Position numbers and translations under genes: made by a program. DNA of 64,000 bases from Bacillus sp. SLBN-46 (GTDB lineage Bacteria; Bacillota; Bacilli; Bacillales; Cytobacillaceae): contig NZ_JAVIZM010000001.1 of assembly GCF_031453555.1 (NCBI RefSeq), positions 98,501 through 162,500 of the forward strand, read 5' to 3'. Positions 34,435 to 46,289 of the stretch are shown here, piece by piece. Position 1 is the first letter of the stretch; each line of letters opens with the position of its first letter. The notes under the pieces were generated by a model. The model ran no database searches. It was not told the origin of the DNA and worked only from the letters and a program-made list of their open reading frames with translations.

Positions 34435-35982
34435 TTAGTACATTTCTGATGTTGTTTTAGCTTGCATGTGAAGTAATAGGTAGTCCGGTCCGCCTGCTTT
34501 TGAGTCCGTTCCTGACATGTTGAATCCACCGAATGGTTGGTAGCCAACAATCGCTCCTGTACAAGAACGGTTGAAGTACAGGTTACCTACGTGGAAATCT
34601 TCACGAGCCTGCTCTAAATGAGCACGGTTTTTAGTGATAACAGCTCCTGTTAAGCCATACTCAGTGTTGTTAGCAATTTCAATTGCTTCAGTGAAATCTT
34701 TCGCCTTTGTTAAACCAACAACTGGTCCAAAGATTTCTTCCTGCATAATGCGGGAAGTTGGCGCAAGGTCTGCAAAGATAGTCGGTTGAATAAAGTAACC
34801 TTTAGAGTTATCTCCTTCGCCGCCAGCCATTAACTTTCCTTCGCTCTTTCCAATTTCAATATATTCCATGATTTTCTTGAATGCATTATTATCGTTCACA
34901 GGACCCATGAAAGTGCCTTGATCTGTAGGGTCACCAACAGTTAATTCTTTTGTTAATTCAACCACACGGTTCAATACTTGATCGTATACATCTTCAACGA
35001 TGACAGCACGTGAACATGCAGAACATTTTTGACCAGAGAATCCGAATGCACCTGCAACAATGGATTGTGCGGCAAGCTCAAGATCTGCTTCTGAATCAAC
35101 CACAATCGTATCTTTTCCGCCCATTTCTGCAATCAAACGCTTCATCCATACTTGACCTGGATTCACCTTTGAAGAACGGTCGAAAATACGAAGACCGACA
35201 TCACGTGAACCTGTAAAGCTGATGAAACGAGTATCTTTATGGTCAACTAAATAGTCGCCTACTTCAGAACCATTACCTGGTACAAAGTTCAAGACGCCTT
35301 TAGGAAGACCTGCTTCCTCCATTACTTCTACAAACTTTGCTGCAACCACTGGAGTCGTTGATGCAGGTTTTAATAGTACAGTATTACCGGAAACAATTGC
35401 AGCAACAGTTGTACCTGCCATAATCGCTAATGGGAAGTTCCATGGGGAAATGATAATTCCCACCCCTAGTGGAATATAGTCATAGCGGTTAAATTCATTT
35501 GGACGGCTGTTAACTGGTACACCATTTTTAAGTGCCAGCATTTGGCGTCCATAATATTCAAGGAAATCGATTGCTTCTGCTGTATCTGCATCTGCTTCTC
35601 TCCACGGTTTACCTGCTTCTTTTGTTAAAAGAGCAGAAAACTCATGCTTGCGGCGGCGAATAATAGTCGCTGCTTTAAATAAAACGTCTGCACGTACTTC
35701 TGGCTTTACTTTTTTCCATGTTTTAAAAGCTTCTACCGCTGCCTGCATTGCTTGTTCAGCAAGCTCTTGGCTAGCTTTAGACACGCGGCCGATCACTTCT
35801 TCTTTATTTGCAGGATTATAGGAAACGATTTTATCTTCCGTTGTGATTCTTTCACCACCGATTACAAGAGCATAATCTTGGCCTAAATAACCTTCAACGG
35901 TCTTAAGCCCTTGAAGATATGCTTGGCGGTTTTCATCAATCGTAAAATCTGTAAATGGCTCGTGCTTATAAGGTTGTACCAT
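34435..35982 (-). CDS. rocA: 1-pyrroline-5-carboxylate dehydrogenase
   Basis: This enzyme oxidises glutamate semialdehyde (from proline, arginine or ornithine) to glutamate with NAD. The 515-residue length equals RocA/PutC of bacilli. Aldehyde dehydrogenase landmarks are [13 protein letters not shown] near 178-190, [20 protein letters not shown] (catalytic Glu) near 286-297 and [16 protein letters not shown] (catalytic Cys) near 313-328. It could equally be the PutC paralogue; the two are hard to separate by eye. A cre-like site overlaps its promoter region at 36003-36016. Confidence 0.92.
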   Translation of the reverse strand: MVQPYKHEPFTDFTIDENRQAYLQGLKTVEGYLGQDYALVIGGERITTEDKIVSYNPANKEEVIGRVSKASQELAEQAMQAAVEAFKTWKKVKPEVRADVLFKAATIIRRRKHEFSALLTKEAGKPWREADADTAEAIDFLEYYGRQMLALKNGVPVNSRPNEFNRYDYIPLGVGIIISPWNFPLAIMAGTTVAAIVSGNTVLLKPASTTPVVAAKFVEVMEEAGLPKGVLNFVPGNGSEVGDYLVDHKDTRFISFTGSRDVGLRIFDRSSKVNPGQVWMKRLIAEMGGKDTIVVDSEADLELAAQSIVAGAFGFSGQKCSACSRAVIVEDVYDQVLNRVVELTKELTVGDPTDQGTFMGPVNDNNAFKKIMEYIEIGKSEGKLMAGGEGDNSKGYFIQPTIFADLAPTSRIMQEEIFGPVVGLTKAKDFTEAIEIANNTEYGLTGAVITKNRAHLEQAREDFHVGNLYFNRSCTGAIVGYQPFGGFNMSGTDSKAGGPDYLLLHMQAKTTSEMY

Positions 35983-36002
35983 TACTTAAACCCTCCTATG
36001 TA

Positions 36003-36016
36003 TTAAAACGTTTACA
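36003..36016. promoter_or_regulatory. Candidate cre site upstream of rocA
   Basis: TTAAAACGTTTACA differs from TGWAARCGYTWWCW by one base (G to T at the second position). It lies 20 bp upstream of the rocA start codon, where CcpA binding would block transcription when a preferred sugar is present. Confidence 0.45.
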
Positions 36017-36069
36017 TCCACTGTTCATTCTAACATGTTTCATTTCAGGGCTCAATGATTTGAGAACTA

Positions 36070-36097
36070 GAAAAAAGAGGCTTTTAAAAGCCTCTTA
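36070..36097 (-). terminator. Terminator of the yerH-containing operon
   Basis: On the minus strand AAGAGGC, a TTTTAAAA centre and GCCTCTT form a hairpin followed by TTTT. It overlaps the end of the camS/yerH gene. Confidence 0.85.
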
Positions 36098-37255
36098 TTG
36101 GTAGATATAAACAAACGGTTCAGTGTCATCCGCCTTTTTGACTATGAGTGCTTCCGGACCGTCAACTGAGGTTACACTAACAGAGACAGATAGGTACTTT
36201 GGAAAATGCTCCATTACCAAACCTGTTACATATTGCGTAAAGCCGATTCCTTCTGTTTTACCGTAAAACTGAATTGGAATCGTAATATCTAAATCCTGAA
36301 GCTGATCACCATTATAATAGGCTCTTCCAATGACCCCATTAAAGTTTGGAAAATAATTTTCTACGTCCTGTTTGAAGTTAAGGAAGGCGATGGAATCATC
36401 CCGATGATCCTCTTGGGCATCGTTTGAAGGAAATAAATAATATTTTTCATTTACCTTTTCCCAATCATTTAAATTCGTGCTTCCTTTATCAACCGTTGTA
36501 TAGGTGAAAAACGTACCTGGAACCACCGCAGATTTACTATTTTGTTCAAATAGAGCGATGGTAATTGGAACATCTTTTAGACTCTTAATATTTCGAGTCC
36601 GCTTCACCACTTCCTCTGCTAACTTCTTCCCTTCCTTTTCCATTTCAGCAAAAGGAATCTTCTTCTCTAACGTATCTCCACCTTCTGTTAATTTGTAATA
36701 GTAGATAGAGTTTAACGCAAGACCAATCGTAACACCAGCAAGTGTTACATTCCCCTTATCATCCTTCGTTAAGTAGTCATGTTCTAAAATATGAGCTAAA
36801 TAGATAGGGGATGATGGCTCAGCACCCGGAGCAGCCGTATTGACAGGATTTAAGCCAATATTATCTGCCGGCTTCATTTTGTTTTCTTTTAGCTGTGCAT
36901 CTGTATATTGCCGGTTTAACCATCCTCTGATGGTCTTCCCTTTAATTTCCTGACCTTCACGAAAGTAAAACTTTTCTGTATCAAAGCTGTTCTGAGCAAT
37001 TCTCATCAAGCCCATTTCAAATTCATTTAAGTCGTATCTTGTATTTATATTATTAACTACCAATCCGCGCGCTTCCCCAGGGACAAATGGCAGGATAGTC
37101 CGATAATATTTATTAGAAATATTATATTTTGGTATAATCGCCTTTCCTTTGTCTTTCTCCTTTGTTTGGACCACTTCATTTTGCTTCTGAAAATTGGGTG
37201 CACAAGCACTCAGCAAAAAGACAAGGGAGAGAGCGACTATTGAGAGTTTTCTCAT
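36095..37255 (-). CDS. yerH: CamS family lipoprotein (YerH)
   Basis: A 386-residue lipoprotein with signal MRKLSIVALSLVFLLSAC and lipid Cys at 18. The mature domain is of the CamS sex-pheromone precursor type, recognised by FVPGEARGLVVNNINTRYDLNEFEMGLMRIA near 50-80 and the ITIPIQFYGKTEGIGFTQYV segment. In enterococci and staphylococci, CamS signal peptides are processed into a peptide pheromone; in bacilli no such role is shown. The ATG at 37255 is preferred over one three codons earlier. It follows ligA by 16 bases, matching yerH in B. subtilis. Confidence 0.9.
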   Translation of the reverse strand: MRKLSIVALSLVFLLSACAPNFQKQNEVVQTKEKDKGKAIIPKYNISNKYYRTILPFVPGEARGLVVNNINTRYDLNEFEMGLMRIAQNSFDTEKFYFREGQEIKGKTIRGWLNRQYTDAQLKENKMKPADNIGLNPVNTAAPGAEPSSPIYLAHILEHDYLTKDDKGNVTLAGVTIGLALNSIYYYKLTEGGDTLEKKIPFAEMEKEGKKLAEEVVKRTRNIKSLKDVPITIALFEQNSKSAVVPGTFFTYTTVDKGSTNLNDWEKVNEKYYLFPSNDAQEDHRDDSIAFLNFKQDVENYFPNFNGVIGRAYYNGDQLQDLDITIPIQFYGKTEGIGFTQYVTGLVMEHFPKYLSVSVSVTSVDGPEALIVKKADDTEPFVYIYQ

Positions 37256-37271
37256 GTCGAACACCTCTTAC

Positions 37272-39308
<2,037 letters not shown>

Positions 39309-39330
39309 TCATGGATTATAGCGTGAAGGA

Positions 39331-41598
39331 TTATGCTTTTTTAATTGGTGCAAATTTAGCTAATAGGCGTTTGATACCTACTGGGCTTGGAAACGCAATA
39401 TCAAGTTCTGTTCCCTCTCCCTGCCCTTTCACACTTACAACCGTTCCAATTCCCCACTTACCATGTTCTGCTTTATCGCCAACCTTCCAGCCGACATCCT
39501 CTCCGCCAGAAGCAGCTGAAACTGGACGCATCACTGGTTTTCTTTGGGTAGTTGGTGTACTAAATGTACTTTTGGCTTGTCCAAAGGATGACCCTGAGCC
39601 TCCAAAACTTCTTCCTCCGCCAGAATTAAATGGCGTATTCATACGTTTCTCCTGCTCTACTCCTTCAATTAAATCTTCCGGAATTTCAGCGATAAACCTT
39701 GATGCAGGGTTCATATTTGTTCTACCAAATAATGTTCTCATTTGAGCGTTGGTTATAAATAGGCTCTTCTCTGCTCTTGTGATTCCGACGTAGGCAAGAC
39801 GGCGCTCTTCTTCCATCTCCGCTTCTTCCATAAGGGAGCGGCTATGCGGGAATACACCTTCTTCAAGGCCAATGAGGAAAACCACTGGGAATTCCAGACC
39901 TTTTGCAGAGTGCAAGGTCATAAGTGTGATGGTATCAGCCTTTTCACCATCCTCATCTAGTGAATCAATATCAGCAACAAGTGCCAAATCTGTTAAGAAT
40001 GCAACTAAGGTTCTATCCTCACTGGAATCCTCGAAGTTTTTCGTAACGGATAATAATTCCTCAAGGTTTTCAAGACGGCTTTGTGCTTCAAGCGACTTTT
40101 CCGCCTTCAGCATTTCGCGATATCCTGTCTTATCCAGGATTTCTTCCACTAATTCTGTTACAGAAAGGAATTCCTGCATATTCGTGTAATTTTTAATTAA
40201 ATCACGGAACTCTCTTGCTGCCTTTGTAATTTTCGGGCTTAAGCCGATTAATTCAATCGAGTCTAATGCTTGATATAAGGATAAGTCATGCATGGCTGCA
40301 AAATCCGCAATTTTATCAAGCGAAGTGGAGCCGATTCCACGTTTCGGTACATTAATAACCCGTTGTAAGCTAATGTCATCGTCTGGGTTTGAAATCAGAC
40401 GTAAATAAGCTAGCATGTCCTTAATTTCTTTTCTGTCATAGAACTTAATGCCACCGACAATGCTATATTCAATATTGGATTTCAGCAGCACTTCCTCCAT
40501 TACACGGGATTGTGCGTTGGTACGATAGAGAATCGCAATATCTGACAGCTTAACATTCTGATCTCTTGTTAATTCTTTAATTTTCCCCGCAACAAATTGC
40601 GCTTCTCCCTGCTCACTATCTGCACGGTAATAAACGAGCTTGTTTCCTTCCGGGTTTTCAGTCCACAGATTTTTCGCTCTGCGGTTCATATTGTTTTCTA
40701 TTACTTTATTGGCTGCAAGAAGAATTCTCTTGGTTGAACGATAGTTTTGCTCTAGTAAAATAACCGTTGCATTCGGATAGTCCTTTTCAAAGGAAAGGAT
40801 ATTGGCAATATCCGCTCCCCTCCACTTATAGATGGACTGGTCTGAATCCCCTACGACACACAGGTTTTTAAAACGATTGGCCAATAGTTTAACAAGCATA
40901 TACTGGGCTCTGTTCGTATCCTGGTACTCATCCACGTGTATATATTGGAATTTCCGCTGATAAAATTCAAGCACTTCCGGTACACGAGTAAACAATTGAA
41001 TCGTCATCATAATTAAATCATCAAAATCAAGTGCTTGATTTTTACGTAATCGTTTTTGATATTCTTCATACACATCACTGACCACTTGTTCAAAATACCC
41101 GCCAGCCGTCTTTTTAAACTCTTCTGGGTCAATGAGTTCGTTTTTAGCCGAGCTAATTGAGCCTAGAATCGCACGAGGGTCAAATTTTTTCGGGTCAATG
41201 TTTTTTTCTTTCAAAATCCCTTTGACTACGGATTGTTGGTCTGTTGTATCAAGAATAGTAAAATTGCGGTTAAAGCCCATGCGGTCAATATCTCTACGCA
41301 GAATTCTTACACACATCGAGTGAAAGGTAGAGATCCATATTTCTTCAGCGGCACCACCCATCATTTTTCCGATACGTTCTCTCATCTCTCTTGCCGCTTT
41401 ATTCGTGAAGGTAATTGCTAAAATATTATAAGGGTTGACGCGCTTTTCTACTATTAAGTAACCGATTCGATGCGTTAGTACTCTTGTTTTACCACTTCCG
41501 GCACCTGCCATTAAAAGAAGTGGTCCGTCTGTTGCTTTCACGGCATTCTGTTGTTCTGGGTTCAGCCCGTTTAATAGCTTGTCTGTTAAAAATTGCAT
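39331..41598 (-). CDS. pcrA: ATP-dependent DNA helicase PcrA (UvrD/Rep family)
   Basis: A 3'-5' superfamily 1 helicase for repair, plasmid replication and removal of RecA. The product has 755 residues. Motif I is GAGSGKTR near 32-39, motif [10 protein letters not shown], motif [16 protein letters not shown], motif IV EQNYRST, motif [18 protein letters not shown] and motif [12 protein letters not shown]. The C-terminal tail ends in a Tudor-like [20 protein letters not shown] segment. ATG 41598 is used; ATG 41613 five codons earlier overlaps the GGTGGTGG ribosome site. It is followed by ligA as in other bacilli. Confidence 0.97.
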   Translation of the reverse strand: MQFLTDKLLNGLNPEQQNAVKATDGPLLLMAGAGSGKTRVLTHRIGYLIVEKRVNPYNILAITFTNKAAREMRERIGKMMGGAAEEIWISTFHSMCVRILRRDIDRMGFNRNFTILDTTDQQSVVKGILKEKNIDPKKFDPRAILGSISSAKNELIDPEEFKKTAGGYFEQVVSDVYEEYQKRLRKNQALDFDDLIMMTIQLFTRVPEVLEFYQRKFQYIHVDEYQDTNRAQYMLVKLLANRFKNLCVVGDSDQSIYKWRGADIANILSFEKDYPNATVILLEQNYRSTKRILLAANKVIENNMNRRAKNLWTENPEGNKLVYYRADSEQGEAQFVAGKIKELTRDQNVKLSDIAILYRTNAQSRVMEEVLLKSNIEYSIVGGIKFYDRKEIKDMLAYLRLISNPDDDISLQRVINVPKRGIGSTSLDKIADFAAMHDLSLYQALDSIELIGLSPKITKAAREFRDLIKNYTNMQEFLSVTELVEEILDKTGYREMLKAEKSLEAQSRLENLEELLSVTKNFEDSSEDRTLVAFLTDLALVADIDSLDEDGEKADTITLMTLHSAKGLEFPVVFLIGLEEGVFPHSRSLMEEAEMEEERRLAYVGITRAEKSLFITNAQMRTLFGRTNMNPASRFIAEIPEDLIEGVEQEKRMNTPFNSGGGRSFGGSGSSFGQAKSTFSTPTTQRKPVMRPVSAASGGEDVGWKVGDKAEHGKWGIGTVVSVKGQGEGTELDIAFPSPVGIKRLLAKFAPIKKA

Positions 41599-41670
41599 TC
41601 TATCCACCACCATTTACAAACATTTGTTCTTATTTTTATCATATCGTTAATTTTGGTCTGAAGCAAATAT

Positions 41671-42354
41671 CTATTTGACACTTTTTACGGTTTCCAAGGC
41701 TTGATCAAAATCGTCATAAATGACATTTCCGACAACAATGACATCGGCATGCTTGGCCATTTCTACTGCATGTTCGGCGGTAGTGATTCCCCCACCATAA
41801 AATAACGTAGTTTGGTCAAGAACCTTTTTAACTTCCGCTACTACAGCAGGATCCCCATATTTACCGCTATATTCTAAATAGAAGATTGGTAGCTGAAACA
41901 TTTTTTCTGCCATCATTGCATAGGCCTTAACATCCTCGGTTGTTAATTGAGCGTTGGCTGATGTCAGTTTTGCCGCTTTACATTCTTCGTTTAAAATACA
42001 GTACCCTTCCATGGCGAATTCTTCCCAATCCATGATTTCACCATATTCTTTAACGGCTTGATGATGCAACCCGGTAATCCAGTTTGGATCATTGCTATTT
42101 AATATGGTTGGTACAAAATAAAGGTCAAAACCTGGTGTAACCGTATTGATACTTGAAACTTCAAGGACACATGGAACCGTATAACGGCGAATTCTTGCCA
42201 TTAGATCAAGAACGTTCTCGAGTGTTACTCCATCCGTTCCTCCTACAATCACTGCATCCGTACCAGACTCACAAATTTTTTCCAATTGCTCGTCTGTTAT
42301 TTCTTTATTTGGATCGAGTTTAAAGACATGCCGCCACTCGCGAAAATCATACAT
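41671..42354 (-). CDS. pcrB: Heptaprenylglyceryl phosphate synthase
   Basis: PcrB transfers a heptaprenyl group to sn-glycerol-1-phosphate, making a bacterial archaeal-type ether lipid. The 227-residue TIM barrel shows the family phosphate-binding and substrate segments: [15 protein letters not shown] near 34-48, [23 protein letters not shown] near 82-104, [12 protein letters not shown] near 158-169 and [12 protein letters not shown] near 184-195. It precedes pcrA by about 70 bp on the same strand, the conserved arrangement that gave it its name. Confidence 0.95.
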   Translation of the reverse strand: MYDFREWRHVFKLDPNKEITDEQLEKICESGTDAVIVGGTDGVTLENVLDLMARIRRYTVPCVLEVSSINTVTPGFDLYFVPTILNSNDPNWITGLHHQAVKEYGEIMDWEEFAMEGYCILNEECKAAKLTSANAQLTTEDVKAYAMMAEKMFQLPIFYLEYSGKYGDPAVVAEVKKVLDQTTLFYGGGITTAEHAVEMAKHADVIVVGNVIYDDFDQALETVKSVK

Positions 42355-42459
42355 TCCAAAGATCCTCCCATTCAGTAATCCATTACACCATTATAGCATT
42401 TGCCCTTTCGATAAAAAAAGAAAACAGTGATAGTAATTATAGAAATGATATCCAAATCG

Positions 42460-42580
42460 AAAAGCGGAAGCGCCTTGGTCAGCCCCGACAGGCAAATGTT
42501 CTTCGGCAAGAAAAGTCCGCCCTTTGACTTTTATTGCCGAAGGTTATTTGACCCGAGGGGCTAGGCGCTGGAGCTAGACA
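42460..42580. repeat. Folded intergenic repeat of about 120 bp
   Basis: The segment has complementary ends and nested stems: AGCGCC near 42469 pairs with GGCGCT near 42564; AGCCCC near 42481 with GGGGCT near 42557; CTTCGGC near 42501 with GCCGAAG near 42536. It closes with GGAGCTAGACA. Its sequence and length resemble an interspersed repeat common between genes in Bacillus genomes; only one copy is in this window. It lies between pcrB and yerC. Confidence 0.75.
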
Positions 42581-42585
42581 AAAAG

Positions 42586-42613
42586 AAAAACCGAAGATTA
42601 TTCTCTCCGGTTT
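42586..42613 (-). terminator. Terminator of the yerABC unit
   Basis: On the minus strand AACCGGAGA and TCTTCGGTT pair around GAATAA and are followed by TTTTTC. It starts just after the yerC stop. Confidence 0.8.
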
Positions 42614-42615
42614 GT

Positions 42616-42930
42616 TTATTCCTTTATCGTTTTACTATTTTCATCTTTAATGCGTTCAAGGACCATTTCGTATGTGTCGTTTCCAAAGTTTAAGCAGCGC
42701 TTCACTCGTGAAATCGTTGCTGTGCTTGCACCTGTTTCCGTTTCAATCTTGTGATACGTATTTCCTTCACGCAGCATTCTCGCTACATCCAAACGTTGTG
42801 CTAACGATTGAATCTCATTGATTGTGCACAAGTCATCAAAAAAGCGATAGCATTCTTCCAAATCCTTTAATGAAAGAACTGATTGGAACAATTGGTCAAG
42901 CTCTTTTCCACGTAATTTATTAATTTGCAT
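42616..42930 (-). CDS. yerC: TrpR-like DNA-binding protein YerC
   Basis: A 104-residue all-helical protein of the YerC/TrpR-like family. The helix-turn-helix reads ARMLREGNTYHKIETETGASTATISRVKRCLNFGN near 55-89. The N-terminal part (LRGKELDQLFQSVLSLKDLEECYRFFDDLCT) is the dimer region. The corepressor and targets are not known to me. It follows yerB by 27 bases and is closed by a terminator, with the same order as in B. subtilis. Confidence 0.93.
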   Translation of the reverse strand: MQINKLRGKELDQLFQSVLSLKDLEECYRFFDDLCTINEIQSLAQRLDVARMLREGNTYHKIETETGASTATISRVKRCLNFGNDTYEMVLERIKDENSKTIKE

Positions 42931-42957
42931 ATTGTTTACCCCTTTAAGATAAATTGT

Positions 42958-44013
42958 TTATTTGACGTTAAAAGAAACACTGGTTTCCATTCCAGGAGTT
43001 GTTGGGACCACATTGACCCAAGTCTTTCCTTGAACCAAAGGAACCTCTTTCCCATTTTTCATGGGAACAATTAGGCCATTCCGATTAGCCCATTCTACTG
43101 TGTTCACCTTCCCCATCTGGATGAGGTAGGCTCTTCCTCCTGACTGCAGGTCAATATCCCTGCGGCCATAGGAATCAATGATTTTATGAACGGCTTCAAT
43201 AATAAATACATTATCCAGTAAAACTGGTTCATTGGTGTCTAAATCAACGGTCTGCTCCCCACCTGAGAAGCGCTTATATTTGCCAACAGTACTGTCGAAT
43301 TCCAATACAGAGTCCGAAATTCCACCCTTTGAATACGTAATCTTCACCGATGTGGCTTCATTCCCGGTTACATTTTCTCTCTCATCCTCAGTCATAAATG
43401 TAAAACTCGGGGGACTTTTTTTCATCGAATATTTCTTCTGCTCAGCGCCTTTTAAAATATTATCATACGTAATATAGGAGTTGTGAGGTGCTTTTCGAGT
43501 TTTGGATCGCTTAAACAGGGTACCATCATAAACCATTCCGTTTAAATTATCCACAACATTTCCTTCCAGCATCTTCTTTGCCTCTTCACTCCAACCATGG
43601 GCAACATAAAGGGCATTCAGTCCTTTGGCAAGATTAACATAATAATCCCGTGCGCTACGGACAGGTCCGATATTTTCCGGCTTTTCACTTTGAAAGACGG
43701 CAAGGAAGCGGGTAATATCACCCTCTGCAAGCACCTCATACACCACATCAGCCTTATTCAAGCCTGATTGTGGTCTGGCTTTCGGATGATTATTCACCAT
43801 AACAGCAACGGCTCTTTCATCCGTTTCGGTTGTAGAACCTATGCCTGTTAATGGATAATAATAAGGGTATTCTTGCTTCTCTTGCTCTTTTTCTTCTACC
43901 TTTTTAACCACTTTTTCTTTTTTTACTGGATCTTGAACTTTTTCTTTTTCCTTATTACTGCAGCCTGAAAACAGTAACAGGACAGCTGCCATGGCAACAG
44001 CCCATTTTTTCAT
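42958..44013 (-). CDS. yerB: DUF3048 lipoprotein YerB
   Basis: A 351-residue lipoprotein with signal MKKWAVAMAAVLLLFSGC (Cys18), a highly charged K/E linker (about 20-46) and the DUF3048 N- and C-terminal domains (YPLTGIGSTTETDERAVAVMVNNHPKARPQSGL near 53-85; VPMKNGKEVPLVQGKTWVNVVP near the end). It is exposed on the outer face of the membrane; its function is unknown. ATG 44013 gives a clean signal peptide and is preferred to the upstream codon at 44037. It lies between yerA and yerC. Confidence 0.93.
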   Translation of the reverse strand: MKKWAVAMAAVLLLFSGCSNKEKEKVQDPVKKEKVVKKVEEKEQEKQEYPYYYPLTGIGSTTETDERAVAVMVNNHPKARPQSGLNKADVVYEVLAEGDITRFLAVFQSEKPENIGPVRSARDYYVNLAKGLNALYVAHGWSEEAKKMLEGNVVDNLNGMVYDGTLFKRSKTRKAPHNSYITYDNILKGAEQKKYSMKKSPPSFTFMTEDERENVTGNEATSVKITYSKGGISDSVLEFDSTVGKYKRFSGGEQTVDLDTNEPVLLDNVFIIEAVHKIIDSYGRRDIDLQSGGRAYLIQMGKVNTVEWANRNGLIVPMKNGKEVPLVQGKTWVNVVPTTPGMETSVSFNVK

Positions 44014-44067
44014 GTATAGAACACCCCTATTTTGCATTCACACTTTACCTCTTTACTTATTTACAGT

Positions 44068-45816
44068 TTAACGCATTATCGAAGGAAAGAGTACTGTTTT
44101 GTTCATCACATCATACATTCCTTGCTGAGTTATGCGGATATATGGCAAATGAGTGGAAGAAAAAAACAGCAGACTATAAATCGGGTCGGAGAAAGAATAG
44201 CCTCTATCCTTTAAAACTGAGAATAATTCCTTTTCCTGCTGCATTAACTCTTCCATCGGAAGGTCTGACATAACTCCGCTTAGATAAAGCGGCAGCTCAC
44301 AAACCACATTATCTTCCTCTACCACCACTATGCCTCCACCTAATTCTTTCATTCTATTAAAAGCATGAAGCATATCTTGTTTATTTTTTCCTATTAAAAT
44401 AATGTCCCCCGTATTAGAAAACGAGCTTGCTAATGCGGACAACTTCGTTGCAAAGCCTTTTAACAGGGTGTTAATTCTCCATTTTCCTTTACGGTCAATT
44501 AAAGTAAAGAAGCACTCGTCGTGATCTGGTGGAAGTTCATCCCCTGAGACGTCAATAGAGATGGAGTATGGTTTTGTAATCACGGAGTTTTCCATTTTAA
44601 TTCCGAACGGCATCGAATACTGTAAATCATCCATGGATAACTCCCAATCTAACTCCATTGGCTTCAAGCCGTAATCCTTCCAATCCACTCCAGGATAAGC
44701 CTCTTCCACCTTCACACCATCCCGTTTTACCCATTTTCCTTTTGCTAGGACAGATACAGGAGTTGGATTTTCAATACTTGATAGGAAGTTAATATTAGCT
44801 ACGCGACCTGTTGCGATATTCCCATGTAAATGGTCGATATTATAGTATCTTGCTATATTCACAGTTGCCATATTATAGGCATCAATAATTGGCACGCCTT
44901 TTTCAATAGCCATTCGAATCATGTGATCCGTGATTCCCTGTTCATAAAAGGCAGAAGATGAGCCATCTGTATTGAATAGTAATCTATCATATGCCTCAAT
45001 GCCTAAACGCTTCATATCATCCAATAACTGCGGAAGATCCGGGCGAATTGAAGAGTGCCTTAAAGACACCATATACCCTTGCATTAAACGGTTATAAACC
45101 TCTTCCCCCGTCATGGCTTCATGATCACAATCGGCGCCAAGTAGCATCATTTTCGCCAACGTTTTTTCAGAAGCACCTGGAAAATGACCTTCAATTTGCT
45201 TTCGCATCCGTTTCGCTTCTTGAATCCAATGAAGCATCATATCGTCGCCATCAAGCAGTTTTGGCCATCCAGTGAGTTCTCCGCCTTGTAGCACGGCATC
45301 ATGCTCAAGCCACGTTTTAATATTACTATGCGAAAATTTTTCCTCTTCATTCAAAATTTCCGTTTGTGAATCAAAGCGGCACCACCAAAACATGGTGGAA
45401 GGAATCGAGCGAAGGTCCCGCAGCAATGAAAACGCTTCCCTTTTTTTCAAATGTAAAATGAGTGCCATATTGTCATTAATTAACGTTGTCGTCCCAAACT
45501 GCGATGCATAGGCCGCCAATGTTAGGGGATTATATAATTGAAATGGATGTGCATGTGGTTCAATATAACCTGGAACTAAAATCTCATTAGTGCAATCAAT
45601 GATTTCACATTTTTCATCAATGTGTCCAGGCAGGTTGTCGCCGACATAGACAATGCGATCGTCGTAAATCCATATATTCGCTCTCATCCATTGACGGAAC
45701 GTCTGATTTAAATATAAGGCGTTTTTCAATAGGATCGTTGGAGAAGTTTTCCCATCTAAAACGGATACATGCATGCGTAAGTTTTTGTTTTTCCAGCGGT
45801 AGCGTTGTTCTAGCAT
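44068..45816 (-). CDS. yerA: Adenine deaminase-related amidohydrolase YerA
   Basis: A 582-residue amidohydrolase-superfamily protein related to adenine deaminase (AdeC). The metal-binding PGYIEPHAHPFQLYNP segment is near 76-91, with EGHFPGASEKTLAKMMLLGADCDHEAMTGEE near 192-222 and a catalytic-type LFNTDGSSS near 260. The C-terminal half matches the adenine deaminase tail. Whether it deaminates adenine is uncertain; B. subtilis YerA is usually called a putative adenine deaminase. AGGGAGG precedes ATG 45816. A purine role would suit its place beside the purine operon. Confidence 0.88.
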   Translation of the reverse strand: MLEQRYRWKNKNLRMHVSVLDGKTSPTILLKNALYLNQTFRQWMRANIWIYDDRIVYVGDNLPGHIDEKCEIIDCTNEILVPGYIEPHAHPFQLYNPLTLAAYASQFGTTTLINDNMALILHLKKREAFSLLRDLRSIPSTMFWWCRFDSQTEILNEEEKFSHSNIKTWLEHDAVLQGGELTGWPKLLDGDDMMLHWIQEAKRMRKQIEGHFPGASEKTLAKMMLLGADCDHEAMTGEEVYNRLMQGYMVSLRHSSIRPDLPQLLDDMKRLGIEAYDRLLFNTDGSSSAFYEQGITDHMIRMAIEKGVPIIDAYNMATVNIARYYNIDHLHGNIATGRVANINFLSSIENPTPVSVLAKGKWVKRDGVKVEEAYPGVDWKDYGLKPMELDWELSMDDLQYSMPFGIKMENSVITKPYSISIDVSGDELPPDHDECFFTLIDRKGKWRINTLLKGFATKLSALASSFSNTGDIILIGKNKQDMLHAFNRMKELGGGIVVVEEDNVVCELPLYLSGVMSDLPMEELMQQEKELFSVLKDRGYSFSDPIYSLLFFSSTHLPYIRITQQGMYDVMNKTVLFPSIMR

Positions 45817-45983
45817 ACCATATCCCTCCCTTTTCAAACAAACTATATCTATGTTAAAAACTTGATTTAATCATAAAGAAAGCCCTTACAAAATTTCTTT
45901 AGATACTATATTATCATATTTTATCATTTAACGCATTAAAGAATTGATAAATATTGTAAAAATATTGTGAAGGAGTGAACAAC

Positions 45984-46289
45984 TTGAATATCCGGCCAAA
46001 TATTGGGATTTTAAACGCGCTAATTCGGATTACCTTTGGGTTAACTATTCTTGCTTGGAGCACCTCAAAGCTGGTGAAACGTCCTTGGAGAGATTCTTAT
46101 TTATTGGCTGCATTTATGGGAGCAATGAAGGTAGCAGAGGGCATTGTTCGCTATTGCCCATTAACTGCATTATATGAGCAATATCAGAATAGAATGCAGG
46201 TTGATGATCCTGCTAACGAGTCAAGGAATAGTATGGAAGGGCTAGAGGATTTTGATGGAGAAGAGGTACTTCCTTATAATCCGTCTTAA
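45984..46289 (+). CDS. DUF2892 (YgaP-like) small membrane protein
   Basis: TTG at 45984 follows AAGGAG by eight bases and gives a 101-residue protein. NIRPNIGILNALIRITFGLTILAWST and a second hydrophobic stretch YLLAAFMGAMKVAEGIVRYCPLTALY match the inner-membrane DUF2892 family, which is often fused to rhodanese domains elsewhere. The cysteine in RYCPL is typical. The acidic tail (about 70-101) is unusual and low in complexity. An earlier GTG at 45975 lies within the ribosome site. The gene ends just before the tandem-repeat array. Confidence 0.82.
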   Translation: MNIRPNIGILNALIRITFGLTILAWSTSKLVKRPWRDSYLLAAFMGAMKVAEGIVRYCPLTALYEQYQNRMQVDDPANESRNSMEGLEDFDGEEVLPYNPS

